A stretch of DNA of 64,000 nt from Acidobacteriota bacterium (lineage in GTDB: Bacteria > Acidobacteriota > Terriglobia > Acidiferrales > UBA7541): assembly GCA_003225295.1 (NCBI GenBank), contig QHYZ01000060.1, positions 1 to 64,000 on the forward strand. The letters run 5' to 3'. The position numbers and the translations under genes are program-made. Numbering within the stretch: position 1 is the first letter of the stretch; every line of letters begins with the position of its first letter. This document shows, one piece after another, positions 39,485 through 47,119 of the stretch. The notes below the pieces were generated by a model. That model saw only the letters and a list, made by a program, of their open reading frames with translations. It was not told where the DNA came from and searched no databases.

Positions 39485-41089
39485 CTACGGCAAACTGAAC
39501 GCAAAGAGCGCCGACCCCGCCGCGACGGCCACATATTGTTTGCCGTCGATCGCAAAGGACATCGGTGACGAATACACCGACGCTCCGCACTGAAAGTGCC
39601 AGAGCGCTTTGCCCGAAGCGGCCTCCAGGGCCATGAAGTTGCCCTCCGCATCGCCGGTGAAGACGAGCCCCCCTGCCGTAGAAAGCACACCGGACCACGT
39701 CGGCGAGAGATGCTTCCATTCCCACTTCAATTTTCCGGTGTGCGGATCGATGGCGCGCAGCGCACCGGTGAACGGCTCGGCATCGTCGTTCGGAAAGTAG
39801 GCACTGCCGTAGAAAGCGTGCCCCGCTTCGTATGGCTGCGGGGCGGTGCTGAAGACGTCACACTGCTCCCGCGCCGTTACATAGAAGAGCCGCGTTTGCG
39901 GATCGTAAGTAGGCGACATCCAGTTCGTTGCTCCGGCCGCCCCCGGGCACACGCGATTCCCTTCCGGAGTCGGCGAGGCGTCCTTTCGCGCCACGGGAGC
40001 TCCGCTTGCGTCCTTCGAGTCGCTCCATGTCACCTTCGCGAAAGGGCTCGCGAACACGATCTTTCCATTGGTGCGATCAATCAAATAAAAGAACCCGTTG
40101 CGGTTCGCTTGCACGATCAGGTGCTGGTCGCCCTGATCGATCATGACGGGCACTTGGGTGGCGTCGTAGTCATGCTCATCATGCTTGGAGAACTGAAAAT
40201 ACCATTTGAGCTTTCCCGTGTCTGGATCCAACGCCAACAAAGAATTGCTGTAGAGATTGTCGCCCGCGCGTCCTTCCCCGCGATTCGACGGCGAAGGATT
40301 GCCGGTGGTCCAAAAAGTAGTGTTGGTAGCGGGATCGTAGGTCCCCGTGATCCACGCGGGCGCCCCTCCGATTTTCCAGGAGTCGCCTTCCCACGTCTCA
40401 TGTCCCGCCTCGCCGGGACCAGGGATCGTGTAGAAGCGCCATTTGCGCGCGCCGGTCGCGGCATCGTACGCGTCAATGAAGCCGCGAATTCCATATTCCC
40501 CGCCCGACACTCCGATGAGCACGAGATTCTTGATCACCAGCGGCGCGAGCGTGATGCTGTAGCCATTGCGATAGTCCACCGCCGTAGCGTCCCACACCAC
40601 GCTTCCGGTCTTGGCGTCCAGCGCGATAATATGCGCATCCAGCGTGCCAAGAAAAACTTTGTCTCCCAAAATGGCCATCCCGCGATTCACGCGCCCGCAA
40701 CACGGCCGAATATCCGCCGCCAGCGCGCGTTGATATTGCCAGATCGGCCGGCCCGACCGCGCGTCGAGCGCAAATGCGCGATCGTCCTGGCCCGTGGCAT
40801 AGAGGATGCCGTCCACAACCAGCGGTGTCGTTTCGAATTTCCCGCCCGCCATCGTCTGATAAGCCCACTTGGGAACGAGCATCGCTGCGTTCGACGCGTT
40901 GATCTGGTCGAGCGCGCTGAACCGGTGTCCCGCGTAGTCGCCGGAGTACATCAGCCAGTTCTGCGGCTCCTTCCCCGAATCCAGCAGCCGCTGCGGCGTC
41001 ACCTGCGCGCGAGCGTTGGAGGCCAAGCCGCCCAAACTTAGCAGAGCCATAGCCAGCTGCATTCCCGTTTTCATGAAGGTGCTCTTCAT
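39485..41089 (-). CDS. PQQ-dependent (quinoprotein) dehydrogenase
   Basis: This exported beta-propeller enzyme oxidises an alcohol or similar substrate with pyrroloquinoline quinone. It has 534 residues with a signal peptide (MKSTFMKTGMQLAMALLSL, cleavage near ARAQ-VT). The adjacent-cysteine disulfide is in IRPCCGRVNRG (about 129-130). Tryptophan-docking propeller repeats such as ALDAKTGSVVWDA recur through the protein. A LALDPDTGKLKWYFQ block has D-x-D spacing. In methanol dehydrogenases such spacing marks lanthanide dependence, but I could not align the catalytic residue. The start overlaps the stop of the dihaem cytochrome gene (ATGA), which probably supplies its electron acceptor. No PQQ synthesis genes are present. 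Confidence 0.92.
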   Translation of the reverse strand: MKSTFMKTGMQLAMALLSLGGLASNARAQVTPQRLLDSGKEPQNWLMYSGDYAGHRFSALDQINASNAAMLVPKWAYQTMAGGKFETTPLVVDGILYATGQDDRAFALDARSGRPIWQYQRALAADIRPCCGRVNRGMAILGDKVFLGTLDAHIIALDAKTGSVVWDATAVDYRNGYSITLAPLVIKNLVLIGVSGGEYGIRGFIDAYDAATGARKWRFYTIPGPGEAGHETWEGDSWKIGGAPAWITGTYDPATNTTFWTTGNPSPSNRGEGRAGDNLYSNSLLALDPDTGKLKWYFQFSKHDEHDYDATQVPVMIDQGDQHLIVQANRNGFFYLIDRTNGKIVFASPFAKVTWSDSKDASGAPVARKDASPTPEGNRVCPGAAGATNWMSPTYDPQTRLFYVTAREQCDVFSTAPQPYEAGHAFYGSAYFPNDDAEPFTGALRAIDPHTGKLKWEWKHLSPTWSGVLSTAGGLVFTGDAEGNFMALEAASGKALWHFQCGASVYSSPMSFAIDGKQYVAVAAGSALFAFSLP

Positions 41090-41976
41090 TGGGCACCCAC
41101 GGAAAGCAGGTAGGCGATCACATCCTGAAGATCTTTATCGCTCAACATTTTTTGATCGTACGCCGGCATCAACGACTCACGGCTCTTTTCGAACGAACGT
41201 AGCCTGTCCTTTTCAAAAAGGTGAAGCTGCTCTCGCGTGTCTATCATTTGCAGCGTAAAGTGGTCTTCGTTCAACACCACGCCCATGAATTTCGTCCCGT
41301 CCGCCGTGACCACCGTGACGGTTTCGTATTCCTGCGAGAATTCTTTCATGGCCTCGGAAATGCCCTGAGCCAGCCGGCGACTGGGGCTCCGCAGCGACTC
41401 TACAATGTAGCCGGTAGAACGAGTCGAGCCCGTCGTACTCAGGTCCGGCCCGATGCGGCCTCCCTTTCCCTGAATCATATGGCACGTGCTGCAGCCCGCC
41501 GGCCCGTTGAAAAGCTCCTTCCCGTGCGCCACATTCCCAATGGCGGCAGCCTCACCCTTTTTCTCCACGCTCCGAATGTAGCTGATCACCTGCCATATCT
41601 CTTCTTCCGTCATGCCCACGCCTTGTTGTGTCGCTCCGTTCGGCGGCATGGCCGTGCCCGGAACTCCCTCGTTAATGGTTCGAAACAAATCGGGATCCGT
41701 GCTTCCATGCCGTTTCTTCGCGCGCGTCAAATCGGGTCCCCGGCCTCCGCCCCGCGCGCCCAATCCGTGGCAAAACGCGCAGTTTGCTCGAAATTCAAAT
41801 TCGCCGAGCTTTGCCGCTCGCGGATCGCCCGCAAGGGGATTCTTGTTCTGGGCCTGGAGAGATGCCGCGAACACTCCAATCATGAGCAGCAGCAGGGTGC
41901 AGGTGAAAAAAGCGCCCGCCCATGGCCGTGGCTGCTTAAGCGGGTCCGACAAACGCACGTTCTTAGCACTGAGCAT
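41086..41976 (-). CDS. Dihaem cytochrome c, partner of the PQQ dehydrogenase
   Basis: Two haem-binding motifs are present: CAFCHG near residue 65 and CSTCHM near residue 161. I use the ATG at 41976 (MLSAKNVRLSD, 296 residues). A longer frame begins at 42015 but lacks support. A hydrophobic segment at about 20-45 (FFTCTLLLLMIGVFAASL) is a signal or anchor. Each haem domain is followed by Met-containing loops (GTAMPPNGA, ESLMPAYDQKML). The second domain has an inserted 60-residue beta region (EYETVTVVTADGTKFMGV) seen in membrane-type cytochromes of Planctomycetes and Acidobacteria. The gene is coupled to the PQQ dehydrogenase and probably carries its electrons. Confidence 0.92.
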   Translation of the reverse strand: MLSAKNVRLSDPLKQPRPWAGAFFTCTLLLLMIGVFAASLQAQNKNPLAGDPRAAKLGEFEFRANCAFCHGLGARGGGRGPDLTRAKKRHGSTDPDLFRTINEGVPGTAMPPNGATQQGVGMTEEEIWQVISYIRSVEKKGEAAAIGNVAHGKELFNGPAGCSTCHMIQGKGGRIGPDLSTTGSTRSTGYIVESLRSPSRRLAQGISEAMKEFSQEYETVTVVTADGTKFMGVVLNEDHFTLQMIDTREQLHLFEKDRLRSFEKSRESLMPAYDQKMLSDKDLQDVIAYLLSVGAQ

Positions 41977-42359
41977 TAACGTGGCGGCTCCATCGTAACA
42001 GATAGCGAATTGCAAAAACTATAACACTCGTTCGCAAACAACTAATAGCGAAACGTCACGATGACACGATGAGCTGGACCAGCTGTCTCGGATTGCGCTT
42101 CACCGGCTCAGAAGTTCTCCTAAGTCCGGGAGTAGCGCGACAGCATGCCAACCGCAGCCAGCTCCGGATCGTGGCCATCAGGCGGACGCAGCTTCTCCTA
42201 AAAGCGTGACTTCATTCCATTCTTGAATATGCTTCGTTTTTGCGCGCTCTCCTGTTCTCTGTGACCGGCGCTTGCCTCGACCGGTCGGGGCGTTAAGTCC
42301 TCTTTTTTCATTCGACTCTCAGCGGTCTACCGCAACCCTCTTCGGCCGGCCACAGCAAA

Positions 42360-42389
42360 TTGGCTTTCGCACACCCCATCCGCTAAAAT
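42360..42389 (+). promoter_or_regulatory. Candidate glyA promoter
   Basis: TTGGCT (42360-42365), an 18-base spacer and TAAAAT (42384-42389) lie about 54 bases before the glyA ATG. I found no glycine-riboswitch core (GGAGAG or CTGAGG-type) in the leader. Confidence 0.5.
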
Positions 42390-42442
42390 TGCCTCACCGC
42401 CACAACGTGCCGGCAAATGCACCGGGCAAACGAGGAATCACG

Positions 42443-43756
42443 ATGAGCAAGACTACAAACGCCAATGACCGGATGAACCGCCCACTGGACTCTGTCGATC
42501 CCCAGATCGCCGATCTCCTCTGCGAAGAAGCCAAGCGACAGGCCACAGGTCTCGAGTTGATCCCCTCGGAAAACCTCGTCTCGGAAGCTGTGCTCGAAGC
42601 CATGGGCTCGATCTTCACCAACAAGTACGCCGAGGGCTATCCCGGAAGGCGCTACTACGGCGGTTGCGAGTATGCCGATAAAGTAGAGCAGCTCGCGATC
42701 GATCGCGCAAAGGAGCTATTCGGAGCGGAGCACGCTAACGTGCAGGCGCATTCGGGCACATCCGCGAATGTGGCCGTCTACATGTCAACCCTGCAGAAGG
42801 ACGACGTGGTTCTAGGAATGAACCTTTCGCACGGAGGCCACCTGACCCATGGGCATCCCCTAAATTTCTCCGGGCGGATGTACAAGTTCGTAGCCTACGG
42901 CGTGAAAAAGGAAGACGAGCGCATCGACTACGACGAAATCGAGAAGCTCGCCAGCGCGCACAAGCCAAAGATGATCGTCGCCGGTGCCAGCGCTTATTCG
43001 CGGATCATCGATTTCGAGCGCATTGCCAAAGCCGCGAAGTCCGTTGGCGCGCTCTTTTTTGTGGACATGGCGCACATCGCCGGACTCGTGGCCGTGGGCA
43101 TGCATCCGAGCCCAGTTCCGCACGCGGACATTGTTTCGACGACGACGCACAAAACGCTGCGCGGGCCACGCGGCGGCCTGGTCCTGTGCAAGGCGGCGTT
43201 TGCCAAGGAACTGGACAAGCTGACATTCCCCGGGACCCAGGGCGGTCCGTTGGTGCACACGATGGCGGCAAAGGCGGTGTGCTTGAAGGAAGCGATGGAG
43301 CCGTCCTTCAAGGAATATCAGAAACAGGTCGTGGCCAACACGAAAGCCATGGCCGCAGCTGTTGCCAAGCGCGGGTTCCGTATTGTCACCGGCGGGACAG
43401 ACAACCATCTCTTTTTGATCGACGTGCACTCGCGCGGCATCACCGGAACAGACGCCGAAAAAGCCCTCGATCGCGCAGGTATCACCGTGAATAAGAATTC
43501 GATACCGTTCGATCCTCTCCCGCCCATGAAAGGTGGCGGAATTCGTCTGGGCAGCCCTTCGGTCACCACACGCGGCATGCGCGAACCGGAGATGGAACAG
43601 ATCGGTGACTGGATCACGGAAATTCTCTCCAACATCGGCAACACCGAGGTCGAGCAGCGCGTGCGCAAGCAAGTTGCGGAGCTGGCATCAGGATTCCCGA
43701 TCTATGAGGCGCGCTTGCGAGGCGGTCCAGCGCGAACCGAACACGCCCACGTTTAG
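42443..43756 (+). CDS. glyA: Serine hydroxymethyltransferase
   Basis: This PLP enzyme interconverts serine and glycine and feeds tetrahydrofolate one-carbon units. I start at the ATG at 42443 (MSKTTNAND, 437 residues), which has GAGGAA upstream. The frame is open another 57 codons but without family sequence. Motifs seen are [31 protein letters not shown], the PLP-Lys box [15 protein letters not shown] (about 230) and the C-terminal [15 protein letters not shown]. It stands apart from metK and ahcY but belongs to the same methyl and one-carbon economy. Confidence 0.96.
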   Translation: MSKTTNANDRMNRPLDSVDPQIADLLCEEAKRQATGLELIPSENLVSEAVLEAMGSIFTNKYAEGYPGRRYYGGCEYADKVEQLAIDRAKELFGAEHANVQAHSGTSANVAVYMSTLQKDDVVLGMNLSHGGHLTHGHPLNFSGRMYKFVAYGVKKEDERIDYDEIEKLASAHKPKMIVAGASAYSRIIDFERIAKAAKSVGALFFVDMAHIAGLVAVGMHPSPVPHADIVSTTTHKTLRGPRGGLVLCKAAFAKELDKLTFPGTQGGPLVHTMAAKAVCLKEAMEPSFKEYQKQVVANTKAMAAAVAKRGFRIVTGGTDNHLFLIDVHSRGITGTDAEKALDRAGITVNKNSIPFDPLPPMKGGGIRLGSPSVTTRGMREPEMEQIGDWITEILSNIGNTEVEQRVRKQVAELASGFPIYEARLRGGPARTEHAHV

Positions 43757-44179
43757 CCCAACGGGGAATCCCTGGGCTCGTATGAACATCCTCAAAGCGA
43801 CGGCCCATTTTCTAGCATTGGCTGGCAGGGCAACTCCCGATCATTAGACAGGATCTTGCGCCAAAGCATTAGCACATGACGAAAAACCACCTTCTACCGC
43901 TGGACACGGCTCTGGCCGCCGCCGTACGCGCTCGTTATGGCGCAGCGCCCAGGTCTTGCGGCGCAGCGGGGCCGCTGGCTCCCAAAGACCATGCTGGCAA
44001 CAACCGGGAAAGATTGAGAAAAGTTGCAGCGGGATGGGAAGCGCTCCGCCCCTCGCTAAACGCTGGCAAAGGACCTGTCCTCATTATAGGCCCTCCCACT
44101 AGAGTTCCGCTGGCCTAAGACTGTCCTCCGGGTCAGTAGATTCTGAGTAAGACTACGAGTAGCTTCGAGAAGGATTGGG
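43757..44179 (+). other. Intergenic region after glyA, one doubtful short ORF
   Basis: An 80-codon ORF (43876-44118) begins MTKNHLLPLDTALAAAVRARYG but has no good ribosome-binding site and matches no family I know. The rest shows no terminator, repeat or RNA gene that I can support. Confidence 0.3.
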
Positions 44180-44389
44180 ATGGGAAGCCTATTCGCGACC
44201 GTGTTACTCGATGTTCTGCCCATGACCCCGCTGGGTGGGACATTTTTTTTGGATGACTCACAATTGGTGTGGCGCGACTCCCCAGGCGTCGCGCGGGAAC
44301 TTCCCGATGTCCCGGAAATCCTATTCTCCTGCAACCGCCACGTGCCTGGTTTCCCGTCGGGCCTCGCGGTGGATGAGGTGAGCCGATGA
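44180..44389 (+). CDS. Hypothetical 69-residue protein coupled to the TPR gene
   Basis: The ATG at 44180 has AGAAGGA about seven bases upstream, and the stop overlaps the start of the TPR gene as ATGA, which supports translation. The sequence (MGSLFATVLLDVLPMTPLG) has one hydrophobic stretch and no recognised domain. The arrangement suggests an upstream partner or a leader that couples translation of the TPR protein. It could still be chance. Confidence 0.35.
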   Translation: MGSLFATVLLDVLPMTPLGGTFFLDDSQLVWRDSPGVARELPDVPEILFSCNRHVPGFPSGLAVDEVSR

Positions 44390-44850
44390 TGGATACGGAA
44401 GCCTTCCGTGAATTCAAGACCGGATTGACACTCCTGCGAGATAATTACGCCATGAAAGCTCTGCCGCATATGCGGCGCGCCGTCGACCTGGACAAGAACA
44501 ATCCCTATTACATGTCCTACTTGGGTGTGGTCCTGGCGCGCTCGGAAGGAAAATGGGGCGAAGCGGAACGGCTGTGTGACTCTGCGGTTCGCATGAAGCG
44601 AAATCAGGCACAGCTCTACTTGAATCTCGCTGAGGTTTATGCCACCGCTGGGCGGCGCGCCGACGCCGTTGACGCTTTGCAGACCGGGCTGAAATTTGCG
44701 CGCCGCGACATACGGCTGACCATTGCCATGAACAAACTTACGGCGCGCCGAGCTCCCGTTCTGAGCTTCCTCGGCCGTAGGCACCCGCTTAACCGTCACC
44801 TAGGAATATTAAGGCACCGCGCCATGCGGATGTTCGCGCAGACGACATAA
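44386..44850 (+). CDS. Small TPR-repeat protein
   Basis: This 154-residue protein has about three tetratricopeptide-type helices pairs: FREFKTGLTLLRDNYAMKAL, the YYMSYLGVVLARSEGKWGEA block, and QLYLNLAEVYATAGRRADA. The C-terminal 45 residues are basic (FLGRRHPLNRHLGILRHRA). No signal peptide is present, so it is probably cytoplasmic. A strong intrinsic terminator follows 27 bases after the stop. Partners are unknown. Confidence 0.75.
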   Translation: MMDTEAFREFKTGLTLLRDNYAMKALPHMRRAVDLDKNNPYYMSYLGVVLARSEGKWGEAERLCDSAVRMKRNQAQLYLNLAEVYATAGRRADAVDALQTGLKFARRDIRLTIAMNKLTARRAPVLSFLGRRHPLNRHLGILRHRAMRMFAQTT

Positions 44851-44876
44851 GATCGATCTCTCCACCCCCCAAACAC

Positions 44877-44919
44877 AAGAGCGGGCGTCCCGGTCCCCCG
44901 GGGCGCCCGCTCTTGCTTT
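44877..44919 (+). terminator. Intrinsic terminator after the TPR gene
   Basis: AAGAGCGGGCG (44877-44887) pairs perfectly with CGCCCGCTCTT (44904-44914), followed by GCTTTC. The 11-bp GC-rich stem is the strongest terminator stem in the window, though the U-run is short. It could work for the PilZ gene on the other strand as well. Confidence 0.8.
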
Positions 44920-44956
44920 CATCGGCTCAGCGGAATGGCTAAGCGCGCGACCTAGA

Positions 44957-45346
44957 CTAACGAAAGTTGGCGGAGCCAAAGTTATAAGAGTGTCGGATTC
45001 CCATTTCCATGAGGATCTTGATCCCGATGCCGAACATACCAGTCGGGAGAACGTCCCTTCGAACGACTTCCGCTAGGTACTCGCGGGCCATGGAAGCGGG
45101 ATCTTGTGAGTAGGGCATGGTTACGAACAGCCGCATGCCAACTTCATAGCCAGGTTCACTGGACTGAAAAAAAACACCGGAGCGGGAAACGCTGACTGAG
45201 CCGCGCATGTCTTCAAAGTCGTCTTTTTCCGGGTCGGAGGGACGCACGCGCATGAGCTGCGTAATCTTGCAACGGCGGCTGCCGCGGCGCTCCGTACGTG
45301 AAACCGGCTGTTTAGGGGAAGTTCCTGTTGGGGGTTTTTTCGTCAT
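44957..45346 (-). CDS. PilZ-like domain protein
   Basis: The most likely start is Met at 45346 (MTKKPPTGTSPKQ, 129 residues). A longer frame to 45433 exists. The basic motif RTERRGSRRCK and the later VSVSRSGVFFQSS resemble the RxxxR and [D/N]xSxxG elements of PilZ domains, with Ser in place of Asp or Asn in the second. MRLFVTMPYSQ and a strand before GIGIKIL follow the PilZ barrel. PilZ proteins bind cyclic di-GMP, but the degenerate second motif leaves binding uncertain. This divergent form is common in acidobacterial genomes. Confidence 0.7.
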   Translation of the reverse strand: MTKKPPTGTSPKQPVSRTERRGSRRCKITQLMRVRPSDPEKDDFEDMRGSVSVSRSGVFFQSSEPGYEVGMRLFVTMPYSQDPASMAREYLAEVVRRDVLPTGMFGIGIKILMEMGIRHSYNFGSANFR

Positions 45347-45433
45347 CAGATCGTGCTGGGTCGCCAAGGGTAAACCATCTTTCCGGAGAAACGTCGCGCT
45401 CCATCCGAGAAGAGTGTAACCCGGGGGCGACAA

Positions 45434-46062
45434 CTAAACCTATAGCGGAAACGTACCCAAGGACGTTCCAAGAAAATGGTAGTACGGAAGTACTACAAAC
45501 GGAAGGGAGGGGTGTGGAAAACGGCGCTGAGTGCTGACGAAGAAGAGGAGAGCGAGAAATCCCAAAGGGAAGGCGCGAACCGACTTGGTACCAATTCGAG
45601 ACGTCAGAGGAAGTTATGGTCGAGACCCTAAACGGTTCCTTTGCTGGGGATTTACGGCGGATGGAGAGAGTTGGTGGGTGTATCCCGGCGCGTTTGCGGA
45701 GAATAGCATTGGTGTGGTGTTCCGTGGAGTTCCAGCAAATCGCTGATTACGACTCCCCTCATCGTGGAGGGGCTCACCAACAAGGAAATTGCCAATCGCT
45801 TTTGTCTGTCGGAAGGCACGGTGAAAAACCGCTTGTACTGAATGACGCACAACATCGGCGCAGACGATCGTCTGGACAATTGAGCAGGCGTGCCGGACAC
45901 AGGAGTTCATGCCGTAGTTTTTAGCGTTCAGTGTTCAGTTTCCGATTCTTGAATTGACACGCATAGCAAAGAGTAACTTGCGTCGCATCCGAGGCTGAGG
46001 ATGACTTCCCTGCTCGGTTTGTGCGATTCTTCTTCCGCACAGAAGTCCGAGGACAGAGAACG
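45434..46062 (+). other. Gene-poor region with remnants between PilZ and MbfA genes
   Basis: Apart from the LuxR-type remnant at 45755-45883, the region has a 71-codon GTG ORF (45531-45746) whose end (WGFTADGESWWVYPGAFAE) looks protein-like, but it has no known family or clear start. A TTGACA lies at about 45957, upstream of mbfA, without a convincing -10. Confidence 0.3.
45755..45883 (+). pseudogene. Remnant of a LuxR-type helix-turn-helix domain
   Basis: One frame reads VEGLTNKEIANRFCLSEGTV followed by KNRLY, a clear LuxR/FixJ DNA-binding helix-turn-helix. TGA stops it at 45839-45841. After the stop the same frame continues MTHNIGADDRLDN to a second TGA at 45881-45883. No receiver or upstream domain is present, so this is a truncated and interrupted fragment. 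Confidence 0.75.
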
Positions 46063-47022
46063 ATGCTGAAAAAATTCAAAGAGCTGACGGAAAAAGAGAT
46101 TCTGGCGATCGCCATTGCCGCGGAAGAGGAAGACGGCCGGATTTACGGGGAGTTTGCGGATGCCCTGCGGGAAGCATATCCATCAACGGCGCAAATGTTC
46201 GAGGAGATGCGCCAAGAAGAGGTGATACATCGCGACCGATTGTTTGAGATGTTCCGCCAACGATTCGGAGATCACATTCCGCTGATTCGTCGGGAAAACG
46301 TGAAGGGATTCTTGACCAGGAAACCGGTTTGGCTGGTCCGGCCGTTGGGCGTGAAGGTTGCAAGGAAACAAGCGGAATTGATGGAGATGGAAGCGAGCCG
46401 GTTCTATGCACGGGCGGCAAGCCGGACCGGGGACGTGTCGACGCGGGAATTGTTGAACAAGCTTGCGGACGAAGAGAGAAAGCACACACAGACAGCGGGT
46501 GAACTCGAAGAAAAGCACCTTACCGCAAGCGCCAAAGCCACTGAGGATGAATCACACCGCAAGCTGTTCCTGCTGCAAGTAGTGCAACCGGGGCTGGCGG
46601 GTTTGATGGATGGCTCGGTGTCGACGCTGGCGCCGCTGTTCGCAGCGGCCTTCGCATCGCACAAGAGCTGGGAAGCGTTCTTGGTGGGACTGGCAGCTTC
46701 GATCGGCGCGGGGATTTCGATGGCCTTTTCCGAGGGGCTTTCCGACGACGGGTCGCTGACGGGGCGCGGATCGCCGTGGCTGCGCGGTGGGGTGACCGGG
46801 TTGATGACCACGGCCGGCGGAATCGGGCATACCCTTCCCTTCCTGATCAGCAATTTTCGTCTCGCAATGCTGGTGGCCGTCATCATCGTGGCCGTGGAGC
46901 TCGGGGTTATCAGTTACATCCGTCACCGCTACATGGATACGCCGTTCCTGCAGGCAGCGTTTCAAGTGATTGTCGGCGGGGTACTGGTATTTTTGACGGG
47001 TTGGCTGATCGGCAGCGCGTGA
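46063..47022 (+). CDS. mbfA: MbfA-like erythrin-VIT1 iron exporter
   Basis: The protein fuses an N-terminal ferritin-like di-iron domain with a C-terminal VIT1/CCC1-type membrane domain. I start at Met 46063 (MLKKFKELTEKEIL, 319 residues). The metal ligands are visible as helix pairs: AAEEEDGRIY, EEVIHRDRLF, ELMEMEASRFY and LADEERKHTQ. The membrane half begins VVQPGLAGLMDGSVSTLAPLFA and has about five membrane segments, with FSEGLSDDGSLTGRG in between. MbfA proteins export iron and protect against peroxide in rhizobia. Here it stands alone. Confidence 0.9.
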   Translation: MLKKFKELTEKEILAIAIAAEEEDGRIYGEFADALREAYPSTAQMFEEMRQEEVIHRDRLFEMFRQRFGDHIPLIRRENVKGFLTRKPVWLVRPLGVKVARKQAELMEMEASRFYARAASRTGDVSTRELLNKLADEERKHTQTAGELEEKHLTASAKATEDESHRKLFLLQVVQPGLAGLMDGSVSTLAPLFAAAFASHKSWEAFLVGLAASIGAGISMAFSEGLSDDGSLTGRGSPWLRGGVTGLMTTAGGIGHTLPFLISNFRLAMLVAVIIVAVELGVISYIRHRYMDTPFLQAAFQVIVGGVLVFLTGWLIGSA

Positions 47023-47119
47023 TGTGTGACGAGAGCGCAACAAGACACGCACAGCACTTCGCACCTCCAGGTAAACAATGCCATGGCCCAGCCAAGAATC
47101 TGGTCATCAAGCAAGGTGG

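Noticed and set aside
42016-42442. Glycine riboswitch upstream of glyA
   Set aside because: The characteristic tandem aptamer core is absent. Only a promoter-like pair and a 10-bp palindrome (42278-42287) are seen.
44056-44799. 247-codon minus-strand ORF opposite the TPR gene
   Set aside because: The TPR frame on the plus strand has repeat consensus, a coupled start and a terminator. The antisense frame has no domain.
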